This document shows, piece by piece, positions 22,740 through 35,546 of a DNA stretch of 64,000 nt (position 1 is its first letter; every line of letters starts with the position of its first letter). The DNA comes from Limnephilus marmoratus (Eukaryota; Arthropoda; Insecta; Trichoptera; Limnephilidae). The stretch spans positions 59,438,665 to 59,502,664 of the forward strand of contig OU862906.1 of the NCBI GenBank assembly GCA_917880885.1, written 5' to 3'. The translations under genes were made by a program, and so were the position numbers. Under the pieces are notes generated by a model. The model was given only the letters and a program-made list of their open reading frames with translations, made no database searches and was not told where the DNA came from.

Positions 22740-23040
22740 TTTACGAAATAACAGATCATGATTTTTATTTTAAATATTACCTTATTAATATTATTTCTTT
22801 GTATATCGCCGTTTTCGTGACAAAATCACCACAACGACATTTTTTTTGTTCCTATTTTTTGTACATCCATGAAATTACTTCTTTCTTCGTTCACCATAGA
22901 AAAAATTATCTTTAATTTTTTAGACCTCGATGGGTAAAGCTCAGTTTCCACGTGATGGTGAAATTTTTTTTAATAAAAAGTGTCTTTATTGAGAAATGAA
23001 TTACTTAAGTCGATAATTTGAGGACAATTTCAATTATATT
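22740..23040. other. no recognised feature
   Basis: AT-rich spacer. Confidence 0.5.
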
Positions 23041-23044
23041 GATG

Positions 23045-23815
23045 TTCAGTGTACTACTGAGAAGCCCCGAGAACACCCGAGAAGCGAGAATGTGAGGTGT
23101 TTCTCGCATTCTCTTTCTCGGGCTCGGCTGTTCTCGGATCGTTGTCGGTAAATTTGGCCGCTTCAAAGGATTTTTCGGGCGAGAAGCGAGAAGGCTACTA
23201 CACTCACGTTTTGTCTCAGTGTTGTTTAGTGAGCGGTTGAGAGTAGACGTGCGATATATTTTTGTTTTTGTTTCGAAAATTTTGTTTCCTTGTATAAAAA
23301 ATCAACAAGAGTTGTAATTTATAGAATATTTTCAAACTGAACCGGTGTTATGGGATGCAAAACATCGAATTACAAAAGTTTGAACCACGATGCGTGGAAC
23401 AGACTTGGAGAAATAATGGAGACGAAAGTACCTGAACTCGAAAAGAAAAAAGATTCCCTTTTTGCTAGTTAACGGAAATATAGAAAAATGGTGAATGATT
23501 CCTCCAAATCGGGTGCTGGTGAAAATGAAATTTATAAACCTATATGGTTTGCATATGACGCTCTGGATTCCTTTCTAAATCAAGGGCTAACTACAACGTT
23601 CAACGTCACAACGTTCACAAAATTATAATATGCCATGGCGCACAGAGCCAAACCTGCTGCATTTTGAATATCGTCTGCGATGTCGTCCATACCGGATGGG
23701 AAACAGATCACGAGTGAGAAAAATGAGAGTGTAGATAAGTGCTTGTTCTCGCGAGAAGTCTCGGCGAGAAATTCTCGCCGAGACTTCTCGCCGTGAGTCT
23801 GGAATCGCCTACAAT
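23045..23815. mobile_element. Harbinger-like transposon remnant (candidate)
   Basis: Both ends are rich in CGAGAAG motifs: 23055-23200 on the left and a 16-bp-arm palindrome CGGCGAGAAATTCTCGCCG region at 23762-23795 on the right. Between them lie a plus-strand MADF-like piece (23345-23590) and a minus-strand open piece (23600-23710, MDDIADDIQNAAGLALCAMA). PIF/Harbinger elements typically carry a MADF/Myb-like gene and a transposase gene, so the pair suggests this class. Clear 3-bp target duplications were not established. Confidence 0.4.
23345..23590 (+). pseudogene. MADF-like domain fragment
   Basis: Translation from about 23366 reads SLNHDAWNRLGEIMETKVPE, then a KKKDSLF block, a stop (TAA at 23470), RKYRKMVND, a small SKSGAG linker and YKPIWFAYDALDSFL. 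The order W..., K-KW-like helix, GSGA linker and YKP-W-YDAL is the MADF pattern. It is short, carries a stop, and has no preceding zinc finger or following domain. Confidence 0.5.
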
Positions 23816-23935
23816 TATATTGGTGGTTATGCAATAAACTGCGAGTTTAAAATTTAAATTTATATAAACTCTTGAACGCCAGCTTAAAACGGAATCCTAT
23901 TTTACCTATAAACACATTATGTGGTAAAACATCGT

Positions 23936-25930
23936 TTAACAAAAAACTAGTCAGCTGGCGCGCGGCGAAAATTTAGCGAAGGCCATTAAAAGATGTTTTT
24001 AGTGAATTTGTTACTACTGAGTATAAAACTCCCAAATTTAAAATTGACTCCGTGCGGAAATCCTCCGTCATTTACGATATAGGTAAATGATTATTTGCGA
24101 ATTTTAAGAATAGGAAGGTGGTTAGGCATTGCAATATGTTTTGCTTGTTCGAAAATTTAAATAAATATACTTATATCACAAGGATGGTACTTACTCACTC
24201 TTTGGATTTAACAGAGACACCTAAATGGATTGTTTTTAAAAATAGAGTCAAAACAAGAAAATAACTGACATCGTCTGTTTTTTTGGAAAATTTTCTTGTC
24301 GTTGTGAAAAACTTATGAGTTGTGTATTAATTGACAAATCTCATCTTTCGTGCAAATTTTCAAGTCACAAAAGGATTGCACTGATTGAATTTAACTATTG
24401 ATTGGATGAAAGTACGGAGGCCTCCAAGCATCAAGAACTACAAAACAAGGTTGGTGGATCTGTTATTTTCCCTGGAGTTTTTCTTTGTGCCATCCTTTGT
24501 GATATATTTGTCCGCGCGAGTAGAGTTTTCATAATCAAATCTGTGAGTATTAAGCTCATAGGGTTTGAGATTATTTACACATCTCAAACTCATATAATAA
24601 TGCATAATTATTGATCCGTATTGTAGAAGAGAAGATACACACAAGCCAGTAAATTCATCGTATAACCAAGCTGTCACGCACAAGAAATATGTAATCAGCT
24701 TTCTCGTAGTTATAATAATACTCGTATAACTGTCACGATAACCGATAGACTTAAATAACGCTTCACTAAATAATAAATCATTAATTTAGTGGGCCTGCTT
24801 ATAAAAAGTATGACTTTCGTAACATAACCTGTAAACCTAATATTAATGTATTATGTACATAAGGTACGGAACATTTACATCGTGTGTAACTACTAAGGCC
24901 TTGTTTAATAGATGTGCTTAAACGTAATATTCTAATAAGATTCTGTCTGTTGATATAAAAATGTCGGGTCAGCATGATTGATGTGTTAGGTTCACAGGGG
25001 TCACCACAATTTGTTAAACTTTCGACAAAATATAATTCAAATAGAAACGTACTAATTAAGGCGGTGTATTCCGGTACTTTTCGAGGGTCTCATTTCGTTC
25101 GATGAATGGCTGAAATCTGGTTTACTGACGCATGACGCGAGGACAAAAATAGAACATTTTATAAGGAATTGATTCGTAGATTTCAAAAGATTCACAACTA
25201 AAGGAAATTTTGTAAATTAAAAGTCAAGTGATCCGATGTGTGTGGGAGATAACAGATTCTTTGCAAGAATCGAGAGATTTAGTAGAAACGTACTGAACTT
25301 CTGAAGAAAGGATGAACCTGTTTGATTCAGATTGGTTTATAATTGTTATGTTCCTTAGAAGGAAAGTTCGAATTAGGTAGATTTTTGTAGAGCCTAGTTC
25401 TGAACTTACAATAGCAATCATTTTATTAATTTATATCCGAGCTACATACCTAACTGTGCTTTGTGTCTCAACCAAGAAACTTATTACATTAGTATTATTA
25501 AGTGTTGATTTCCCCTAAAAAACGATTCAAATGTTTTTTTAAATTTAGTTACTGTATTTTAATTTGTACATTTGTAGAAGATACATGTTCAATATATTTT
25601 AGTTAGATTATTTTCGTTGTCCTCCTCTCTAGGAGATCATGTGCTGAGGGGTAGGTACTATGTTTTGGATAAGTTTTCAGAAACTAGGTACATGTAGTGC
25701 ATGTACATTTAACATTTTGGTACTGCTAATGTCTTGACGATTAAGGCTCATTTGATTGAAAGTAAATATAATATATTTAATTTTATTTATTTATACCGAC
25801 GATAATTTCATTTTGTGTTATATATGTATCTTTTCCGGAGTTAATTTTAAAATTCACTAAAAACATCTTTTAATGGCCGTCGCATTTCGCCGCGCGCCAG
25901 CTGACTGTTATTAGTTTGTTGCTAAATTAT
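23936..25930. mobile_element. DNA transposon with ~60-75-bp TIRs, hAT-like remnant (candidate)
   Basis: Left arm AGTCAGCTGGCGCGCGGCGA (about 23950) through GGCCATTAAAAGATGTTTTT to AGTGAATTT (about 24010). The reverse complement is at about 25852-25911, with one internal difference per 12 bp or so. The similarity runs weakly outward to about 23936 and 25930. Inside, about 24395-24440 reads LDESTEASKHQEL, like the LDESTD motif of hAT transposases, in a frame broken by stops. The rest is decayed. Confidence 0.6.
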
Positions 25931-26804
25931 GTTTATTATGTTTTCTCATTTTATTATTTTTTTCCTCTTTAAATGTCATAATACGTAGTTGTATGTATCT
26001 CACTTAATATAGCAGACTGAGATTGGACTATCCTTCCAGTCATGCTGGATTAAAAACTTAAATAAATTAGAATAAAAATATGCCTAAATTGTGAATATTA
26101 AAGAAAAGCCTTTACTCGTGGTGTAAAACATTTTAGTTACCTAATCTTATTTTTCTTCGTTCAACTGAAGCACACAGTAAAAAAAACCAATTCTTACCCC
26201 GCAGTGAATTCTGGTCGAAAGTAGTGGTATGTGTGCACAGTTTGTAACGTAGGAAATAAATGTTTATCTTTTTATATCATTATTCAACTCATTCAAGTCG
26301 TAAACCTTCCAGCCAAAGGTAGCGCTTTTACTGTAAATTCTTTCTGAACGTCGGAGTTTGGTTACCCCAGGCCCAGAAGGTGGGTGGCCGGTGCCGGCTC
26401 AACCCCGGTAACCTATAAAAACTACCCCTGTTTCATACACCCACAAATCGTGATAAAATCGAGCGGCCAAAGCTTGTTAGGTAACACAATATAGCTGGAA
26501 ACAGATAAAGCCTACCCTCGCGGTACGCAACCTGAATGCCTACAGCCTATAAGGACATTCCCATTCCTTATTCCTACTCCTATCTACATGTTTAATTTAA
26601 GCCACAACGTGCTCCGAAAAAATGGTCTGTCTAAACACACCAGTAAACGTAAAAATCGATACCAAATTTCAGAAGTATTGTTTACAATTCGAGAACAATA
26701 ATGGCACATTTGCTAGGCAAATATATTTAATGATTCTAGAATCGAAATGCGCCAAGTGCGTGTTTGAAAATCCAGAATACCTGTGATAAGATAATCATTT
26801 CAAA
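25931..26804. other. no recognised feature
   Basis: AT-rich; a short GGTTACC / GGTAACC pair around 26361-26414 is the only symmetry noticed. Confidence 0.45.
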
Positions 26805-26930
26805 TAAATGAAAAGAAAACACTCGATACCTGATGATGGTACGGAGGTACCGAAACCGGTAAACAGTGAAAATATATCAATAGAGTGACTTAAAACCAAG
26901 TATTTTCTTTTCATTTATTTAAAATGTGAA
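26805..26930. repeat. short inverted-repeat element with hammerhead-like core
   Basis: Arms AAATAAATGAAAAGAAAA and TTTTCTTTTCATTTATTT (18 bp, perfect) enclose about 80 bp. The left part (26830-26860) reads CTGATGA-T-GGTAC-GGAG-GTACC-GAAAC, a self-complementary stem between two conserved boxes. See the finding on this motif. Confidence 0.6.
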
Positions 26931-28010
26931 GTCACAATGTGTTTGCTTCTTTTTAAAAAAAAAATAATTAAATTAATAATTTCATTTAAATAATAATAAT
27001 AAATAAAAATAATATTAATAAATTAAAATAATATTATAAATAAAAATAATATTCGGTATCACAAATAATAAAAAATAATACTTAATAGTTTTTGAATATT
27101 CCAAATTCCTGTAATATTCAACAATCTATTTCTGAAAAAATAAGAAAATATATACAGATTTAGGAAATGAGATTAAAAGAATTTGGCATTCTCAGACTAT
27201 AAAAATATTACCATTTGTTATTTCGGCTACTGGCATTATACCTAGCTCTCTCATTCAAAATTTAGGCATATTAGATTTGTCAAAGAATTTATAAAAAAAA
27301 ATACAAATATCAGTCATTTTAAATACATGTACGATTACAAAAGATTTTTTAAATATTTATATTGAGGGATCAGTAGAATTTATAGGTAGTATATAGTACA
27401 GAGCCGAACCCTCTGATATGGAAATATCTGGAGTCGCTGAATTTTTTTCCCATTTGGTCTCTGGTAGGTTAACATGTTGTTCTTGTATTGTTTTGTATTT
27501 ATTATACTTATATAGTGCAATTGCATAGCGTGGATTGACTAGATGATCATTTGAGGAAGTGTGTGAAAGGGTTTAGTTTTTCCTGTGGGGAAAATTTAAC
27601 CCGGACATTTAAATCTGGTGCGTATAAAAAATTATATTCGATTTCACATATTTTGTGATACCAAATATTTCTATTTAATATTTTTCCAAGATGAGTTTAA
27701 ATGCTAATTGATTACAGTTATCATGACGACATGCCGCTTGTAAATCATCTTTTTTCAGTAATTTTTCATGAACAATTTTAGAAGAATATTTTTTACTTCT
27801 TTTCATCAACCAAGTATTATAATTTATTAATTGTTTGTGTTTAATTCGTAGAACCCCATTATTTATTATAAATTTAATATAAATCAAATATAATAATCAA
27901 GTTCTGCAAGTATTTAATTGTTTTATTATTGTGACGGCTGTTTCGAATTACAACACCATTTTCAAACTGTGGTGAGGCCAAGCTGAGACGACTTATGTAT
28001 ATGATTCTAC
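26931..28010. other. no recognised gene
   Basis: Very AT-rich (ATAATA runs at 26980-27080). Around 27930-27970, on the minus strand, TTGAAAATGG...TTCGAAAC resembles the motif of the neighbouring inverted-repeat element in a decayed form. Confidence 0.4.
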
Positions 28011-28150
28011 TAGCGAGTTCCCGGCATGCGTTGCAATGCCACTAATAAAGAAATTGTTTCTCCCTGCATGTCTTTTCCCATCCGTCCCCTTCCCTTCCGT
28101 CTCCCGTCTCCACTTCCCTTCCCACGTCCCCTTCCCCTCACGCGTTCCCG
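28011..28150 (+). repeat. dispersed repeat R, truncated copy 3
   Basis: CTAGCGAGTTCCCGGCATGC through the TTGTTTCTCCCTGC motif and part of the C/T-rich block, then abrupt loss of similarity at 28150. Confidence 0.7.
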
Positions 28151-29353
28151 AATATTATTAGATTTATAAATAAAAAATTAAATTCAATTCAATTTTGTCA
28201 TGCGAACATACATACACCTATAACAAACTGTTGGTAAACATTCATTTACTTAAAGAGTTGTTTAATCGAAAACTGATCAACAAATTTGGTACCTAAGATA
28301 GGTAACTATTTTTTTCATGGCTTTTCACCCCAAAGGAGTGTTTTGGCCAGTGTCGAGTTGGTGATTTTGTGAGTTATGTGCGTAGGAGTAGTTATCGGTT
28401 TTTACAAATTTGGTATTAAAAACAAGGACCTATCTATATTATAATAATCTGTACTACATAATAATAAAAATATAATCTATATTACATAATAATAAAATAA
28501 AACAAGATGATTTTAATTACGGAAGCAACAGGAAAAATAAATACGTTGATATCATTTCTTATGCGTAAAAATTAAACAGCACACTAAATAAATGAAACAT
28601 GAAACAAAACTTATAGTTACTTGTTAAGGAAATTAGCCAAGACTTTATAAACGCGTTTGTCCACAGAAGATAACAGGCATGCAATATTGTAGGTAATATT
28701 GTAAAATATCTATAATTCTCGATTGGATTCAAAGTACGAGCGAGTACTTCAAATAAATCCATTAATTTGAAGATTTTCGAAAATAGAAATTTGATTTAAC
28801 AATCATTGTTTTGCAAAAAGGCCATTCTCAAATTTTGACATTTTTGACAGTTTTGTAATGATTAAAATCTTTTCAGATGTATTGTCATGTGGTTGTAATA
28901 ATCCAGAAGCCTTCGCGGGGGTTTAAAGAAAGTATTTTGAAAGTTTCAAACATTTCCTATGCTTAATGTAGCAATACACAGACGTCTCATATACTCACAT
29001 ATTTATATACATAAGGCATAAATAAGCATATTTTGATTTATATATATATTTATATTCACCCCCGCCCAACCTCAATTTTTATGGTGCCTAAAATAATTCA
29101 TTGCCGGTTAAACCGATTTAGTGATAAAATAATTGTGACAATAGGTTCTCAATTCTTGTGTTTGAAATTTGTTTTCACTACAATATAATATGATAATGTT
29201 TTCATTGTTTAATAATGACGGGACAGTTGTTGACTTGTTTAAATGTGTTATATTGTTCAGGTCTTGTGAACATGGGAATGAATAATTTTACTTACTTTAT
29301 TAATTAATGTAATGTTCGGATCATTCGTTCGTTTACTGATTTCTTATTATTTA

Positions 29354-29356
<3 letters not shown>
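28151..29356. other. no recognised feature
   Basis: AT-rich without credible ORF. A poly(T) tract near the end belongs to the following SINE. Confidence 0.5.
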
Positions 29357-29388
<32 letters not shown>

Positions 29389-29790
29389 GTGAATACCGCA
29401 CAAGAATCTCAACTGCTCCCCTCTGGAGCCAGTGAGACTATGGCATCCCCAATTGGGGTATGTTGTGAGGCTGAAGGTAGTGGGGAGGGGAAGGAGGTGG
29501 GGAAGAGGAAGGTTGGGAAGTACCTGGCTATTCAGATCTGGTCACTAAACACGGCTAAAGCCATTTTCAAGCAACGTTTCAATTCTGAATGGTGGTCTTA
29601 CACCAGGGCGATACTAATAGTATCTTCCACTCTGGAACATGCCGCAAATATACTATATATTATTTTAAATGAATTAATTGTGAAATAACACAAATTAATC
29701 AAATAAAATTTATTTGCGCATGCCGGGTTCGAACCCGCGACCTCCGGAATGTGAGTCAAGAGTCTTAGCCACTGGACTACGGAGGTCGTC
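29357..29790 (-). mobile_element. tRNA-derived SINE (family T), best copy
   Basis: Best-preserved copy, on the minus strand. The tRNA-like head (29715-29790) has an A-box-like TAGTCCAGTGGCTAAGA and a B box GGTTCGAACCC when read on the minus strand. The ~330-bp body follows, and the tail is about 29 A (T run at 29357-29385 on the plus strand). RNA polymerase III would start at the head. The head looks like an Asp/Glu-type tRNA relative, but I cannot name the parent safely. Confidence 0.85.
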
Positions 29791-31057
29791 AATAATCGTA
29801 AGCTAATTTAATCTAAGACCCTTTCTTTTATAAAAAAAAATTAAATTAAAAAATAAAATAAAAGTTTGAAAAAAAAAAAATATTCAAAGCCTAAGAAATA
29901 AATTTTGCAACCCCCTTAAGGGTTGTTGCCAAGCAGAGGAGATGTTAGCAAGAGATAACAGCTGACGCAATAATAAAAAACTGATGTATTTTATTAAAAA
30001 TAAAATTATTAAATTTGATTTACATTAATTGTTTATGGTACTGAGAATTAATATTTGATATTGTCTCATGTATAAAAACATCCAGCAACCATCAGAAAAA
30101 TCTCAATAAATTTAGAAAATATTTATCAAAATTTTAGAAAAATTGGTTAGATTTTACATTTTTAAATGTAATTAAGAACCTGTAGCTAACACTGTATGAG
30201 GCTTTCAAATACCACATAAAGGAAAATGTTTAGTTCCGCGATCATTGAAACCAACCTAAATCCTCGTCTAGTGAAAGAGCTAGCTAGATAATTCTGTACC
30301 CAAATTGGGTAAGCAAGAAAATAACGATTACGTGCAGTTGTTTGCGGTACAAAATGAAGAGTTAAAATGAATTCGCTATAATCATTTATAAAGCTGTGTA
30401 CAGACACAGCTATAAACCGCGAGCAGATATCTGATGAACCGCAAGGGCATATGTTTTGTACCGTTCACACGACGCTACCAAATATTTCTTCCTATGGTAG
30501 GAGAAGGGGTCAGATGAATTAGGGAGCGCCCACGGCATGCACATTTTTTGTAGTAAATCTGTCAACGTGACATCTGTCATCCTCCGGTCTAGGCAGCTCC
30601 GTAATTGAAATGACCCCTTCTCCTGTTTACGTCAAAGAGGGGGGTGCATAACTTTTCGTACATCGCTTCAGGAGCGGTTACGGCGTATGCTGTGTATTGT
30701 CTATGGTTGATCTACGCTTAAACCGCATAAGTGTGAACGGTCTGAAGGGATTGTATTGAGAGGGTTATTTGGCGTGCGATAATCTTTTATATTTTATAGC
30801 AGTGTCTGAACACCCCTTAAGACATAATTTATGAATGTCGTTAAAAATTTTTCCCTAAAAAAACTCATTTCAAAAAAATATTAAAATCTATACCAAACAA
30901 GTTAATCTCTCAACAAGAAATATTCAAATGTCAGAATCCAATAAGTTGGGAAATAGGTACTTTTCACATTTAAATCCAGTTGGATTCTATTTAAAATCTA
31001 AATTGTAAAAAAATCGTCCAGGAATATGGTTTTTCTAAATTACAAATTTCATAACAG
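29791..31057. other. no recognised gene; one 13-bp inverted pair
   Basis: AT-rich with a GC-richer island at 30400-30760. There, GGAGAAGGGGTCA (30501-30513) and its perfect reverse complement (30611-30623) bound 97 bp. It may be a small hairpin element. Confidence 0.4.
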
Positions 31058-31362
31058 GGAGTAGGGAATAGGTCACCCCAAGTGGTTCGTTACGTTTGGT
31101 GACTTAGCAGGGTTGCCCAGGTTCATGGAGTGAGGTTTGTCAAAGTCTTGGGGGCCGATGTGTCTGCCCACCTACTGGACGGCGCAGCGGGCTGGATCGA
31201 GAGAGACTGGTTGAGGAGGTCTATTGATCTCTCCAGACAGAATCCCTCGATCCATTACCTTGCACCACAGTTGAAGGGATGGAGTCATACGTATTCATAC
31301 GATTCATCCTGGACACATTGACCCCCAAATTCCTACCCACTCCTCACACTATTTCCATCCCA
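31058..31362 (+). mobile_element. retroposon family A, long subfamily, lacking the 3' tail
   Basis: Starts at TAGGTCACCCCAAGTGG and includes the long-subfamily middle, but stops near CTATTTCCATCCC without hairpin or poly(A). The missing end must be a later deletion, since retroposons start copying from the tail. Confidence 0.75.
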
Positions 31363-31534
31363 ACACGGTAGTTAAAATAAAGTGAATAATAATTATTGAT
31401 CAAAACTATATATGTCGCAGGCAGAACCAGGCAGATCATGATGCGCCTTAGGCACTTCACGATCTGCCGCCATGCACTTCAGAATGTGGCTAGGCACATC
31501 GTGATCTGCCTGATTTTACGATCGGCCTACGACG

Positions 31535-31957
31535 ACCTCTGCCATAAGTCACCCCAAGTGGTTCGCTACGTTTGGTGACTTGGCTGGGGTGCGAAAGTTC
31601 ATGGGGTGAGGTTTGTCCGGGTCTTGGCGGCGAGTGCGTCTGCCCGCCGACTGCATGGCAGGCCGGATCGGGAGATAATGGTTGAGGTGGTACCTTTAAC
31701 TTCTCCAGCCGTAGGTACTCTCTCGGAACATCGTCTTGCACCGCAGTGGGAGGGATGGGTTGATACGTCCGTTACTCCTGGGCACACTTACCCCCAAATT
31801 TCTACCCACCCCGAATACCCTTTTCCTTCCCAGAACTTCCTCTCCTTCCTTTCCTAAAAAGACCCTCCACACAGCATGCACCCCCAAAGATGACATAGGC
31901 CCTGAGGGGAATTATTTTCCTAAGGGCCTCCTGTGTGGAGCTAATATAAAAATCCTG
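31535..31957 (+). mobile_element. retroposon family A, long subfamily, complete tail
   Basis: Second copy in the same orientation, 170 bp downstream of the previous one. It has the full middle and the hairpin tail GGCCCTGAGG...CCTAAGGGCC, ending GGAGCTAATATAAAAA. The intervening 31363-31530 holds an imperfect 20-bp inverted pair (CAGGCAGATCATGATGCGCC and a CATCGTGATCTGCCTG match). Confidence 0.8.
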
Positions 31958-33412
31958 AAAAAATTTAGAAAAAACTTGAGAATGAGATTTTTGAAAATTC
32001 AAGAAGAGTGAAATGACAGAACAAACAAGGTACTTTATTGGAATTAGTCAAAATAAAACATTCACGTTATTGGAACACAATACATCCAATTGTCGAAGTT
32101 ATCTAGTGAAATTGTTGAAATGGTCGCTACTTCTAACCCTTCGAATTAAATGGTTGCAGTCAAATTCTGACAGTGCTTAAATAGACTCTTCCAAATACCC
32201 CATATTTGTAAGGGTGGTGAGAATATTCAAATTTAACTATCCACACATAAGTGGTGGAAAATGTATGTGAATTTTTCGTAACAAAGTTAAATGATTATGT
32301 AAACACGCGAACTAGCTTCTGAAATATTTACAAAAGATATAACGTCACAAAAGAAAAGGTTTTTCGAGGACGTTACAAGGCACTATGTATTCTAGGAGGT
32401 ATTTCAATGTTAGTCAAGAAGGTTATGAAGCAAATCGATATAATCCAAGAAGACACTAAACATTGAGATTTCTTGCTTGAACTATGAAGGTTATTTGGCT
32501 TACTTTACTGAATTGATTCCATAAAATCCACTTGGGCGTACAGGAAAACTTTGATGTTAAAGAGACTTAACGCGTATCCACTGGGTTTGGATACATTTTT
32601 GGAGAAAAGTTGCAAGTTAAAGATGATAAAAAAAAACAAATCGAACAATGAACAATTTGCCTGCCGACACCTGAAATTCAATTTGCTTATTAGATTCTTG
32701 ACTACGAGTCGGTTGTTTCATAGAATTTGAAAATCATCAACAAATTTTTCAAAGCTGATTTTCAAAAAACATCATTAAACTTCGTAGGTGATTTTCAAGT
32801 TCTATTTAAGTTCTATTATTATTTCACTATGGACCAGTCTTTGCCTAACAGTTCCTGCAAGATAATCTCAATTCCATTAATTGAAAGAATCATTAATTAA
32901 CATTAGGAAATGATTAGAAATTATTTTATTTAAAATCCATTAAAAAGCAACGAAAATGGCGCGAGTAAAAGTATAACTTGTATAGTATAAATATTTTCGG
33001 GATTTTAATCAGTTATTATCATTATTTTACGCTGACATCAGAGATTCACAAAAATTTAATAATAAAAGCTCATAAATTTGGAAAGCGCGAAAGTGAGATT
33101 TTTTCTAACTGAATTTTTGCCTTTGTCGTACTGTCTGTTTACAAGTATCTTCATTCCTATTTGATTCCAATCTGAGTGCTCACATCTCTGTTAGAATTAT
33201 AAATAAAATAAATAAATTAACTCTAAATATATCTATCTATATAAGAACAGGCATAAAATGAAGATTATGCGTTTATTAAAAATACTGCATTGAATAAGAC
33301 TAAAAACAATTACTGGAAGAGGTTTTCAATAAGGCATGTAATAAAAATCTGCTATTTTTATACAAAATCATAACTACATAGGTACGTACAAATGTTGTGA
33401 AAATTTAAAGGC
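31958..33412. other. no recognised feature
   Basis: AT-rich single-copy-looking sequence without ORFs longer than about 60 codons. Confidence 0.5.
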
Positions 33413-33593
33413 GTGTAGTTTAAAACCGGTCTCCTGAGACCGAGAAGTTTGACTTTTGCTTACACATTACTATAAAAATTGCCAAGGAGGCTTGGCCCTT
33501 GCACATTTTTCCAGTTGCAAAAGGTTATAATAATGTTTAAGCAAATGTTCATGTCGGAGGAGACCATCGCAGGAGACCGGACTTTAAATACAC
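33413..33593. mobile_element. small MITE candidate
   Basis: The ends GTGTAGTTTAAAACCGGTCT and, reversed, GTGTATTTAAAGTCCGGTCT continue in CCTG, giving ~24-bp TIRs with about three differences. The 181-bp interior has no ORF and a second GGAGACC motif near each end. Confidence 0.5.
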
Positions 33594-34618
33594 AAATGTC
33601 TATTGCTGTTCGAATAAATTGTTAGGTTTTCATTGTTAAAACAATCTTTGTGAATTTGTTACTATTATATTATAATGGCAGGCAGCATTCTGCTTCATCA
33701 AACTTCTCTACTATAAGTGAAAATAAAAGGGATGTTTTTTTTATAAATAATTTGCATTGAAGGACTTCATACACTTGAAATAATCGGATCGTATGATGGC
33801 TTATTTATTTAATGACTTTTACTAATACTCTTTGGATGATTTCTAGAGGCAAGAGAGAACTTTTGAATGCGCCAAAATTTTAATTAAAAAAAAACAATAA
33901 ATATAAATTTGTAAATAAAATGCGATTGGCGAAACATCAGAAGCCTAAACAATCTAAACATCTCTGTAGTTTATTTATTATCTAAGGCAATTAGGCAATG
34001 TCTTACTACCGTTTCCTCCGGCTACTAATAATGATGTTGTATGCAAGCTCCTTCGTGCCTCTTCTGTGGTCGGCTATTTTCCATCCTTGATACATGCCCT
34101 CCCAGAGGGGCCGTTCTAGTTATATTAATCTTGTTATGGACTACTATTATTTATACAATTGGCATTATACCTTGTCCGCAAGACACCAATCTTTTTCATA
34201 GCTCAAAAGTAAAATAAAATTTTATTTATTTCAGTATTATTCGTGGGTGAGATCTCAGAGCTGTGGCTTTCCGCCGATTTTTTTTTTATATTGGTTGGAT
34301 TTGTTTCTTTTTGAGATATAATAATTGTATGGCGTTTCAAATTACCTAATTACTCAGACATGGACGAGTTAAATTAAAAAAAAAATTGAAAAAATCATTG
34401 AGAACTCTTCTAGAGACAACATTGTCTCACTATCCACCACGTTTAAAAGCGATTCATTTGGTTCCAACAAATAAGTGGAAAGAATTTCATTTTAATCGAT
34501 TAGAGAACGAAAAAACTATTATAATGTAATCTTCTAGACACCCTTCAAAATATAATATGCCGCACATGCTCCATTTAATTACATTCAATATTTCTACCCC
34601 AACCACGGAAGAAAATCG
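33594..34618. other. no recognised feature
   Basis: AT-rich; nothing seen. Confidence 0.5.
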
Positions 34619-35368
34619 TTTCGGCGCGTTTCTTACAAATCTTAATTTTGGATTTGTGATCAAAATACCTAACCAATCTAATTTTTTTTTTATAATCAAA
34701 AGGCGTATCAACTATCTAGTACGGATATGAGCTCCTTTATTTATTTTTCCTTTAAATTATAAAGTATAGGCCATTGAAGATTTTATACAGGATGAAACGA
34801 GTTCTTTGTTTAAAACCACTTTACTTTGATTTATATTTGTCGACCGGTTTCGGTTGACCTCAACCTTCCTCAGGTCAATAAACGTGGAAAATTTCATAGT
34901 TTTATCATTTTCGCAATTATTTGTGAGGAAATGAAAATCACAAAAAAATTATTGTTTTATTATAAAAATACGATGAAATATAAAAAAAAAATTATAAAAT
35001 AAATAATTTTTTTTGGTGTAAATTTAAATTACAAATTACTTATTTAAGTCTGAAGAAAAATTTACGTATTAAAATTACTACTCAAAAAAAAATTTTTAAA
35101 GATATTATATTTTTCATTATATTATTACAGAAGATAAGGCGGGATATTTTTTTTTTAAATTTTAACTCACAAAAAAGTTGCTTCCAAAACGAGCAAAACT
35201 GAATTCTTTATTTTTCTTTACATCATCATTTAGAAGAAAAATTAATAAAGTAGCACGTATCCGTACTAGATATTTAATATAAGTTTTGGTAAAAACAAAT
35301 ATTTTTCAGTTTGGTTGGGTATTTTGGCCTCAAATCCAAAATTAAGATTTGCATGAAACGGGCCGAAA
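34619..35368. mobile_element. TIR element with ~130-bp terminal inverted repeats
   Basis: The ends read TTTCGGC then CGTTTC..CAAATCTTAATT and GGATTTG, matching in inverted order over about 130 bp through CTAGTACGGATA. Related ends occur at 40574-40870 (one half) and 43271-43810 (both ends). No coding capacity is left. On the minus strand, the motif CTGAGGA-A-GGTTG...CAACC-GAAAC lies inside at 34843-34873. Confidence 0.65.
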
Positions 35369-35546
35369 GATTTCTATTAATATCTGAATAATAAAACAAT
35401 ATATCAATTTCATTTCAACATTTAAAAAAAAATCATTATTGCATAGAGGTACTTCACATTGCCTGAAATTAAATTAAAAAAATATTGAAAAAAAACAAAT
35501 TTTTAAACGGAACTGTTCCGTGTATTTTAAGAAAATAACATCTCGA

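Noticed and set aside
29715..29790. A functional tRNA gene
   Set aside because: A and B boxes are present, but it is the head of a SINE with body and poly(A), and the stems do not pair like a working tRNA.
31490..32011. Multiple ORFs of 60-90 codons
   Set aside because: All lie on family A retroposon sequence; none is conserved among copies.
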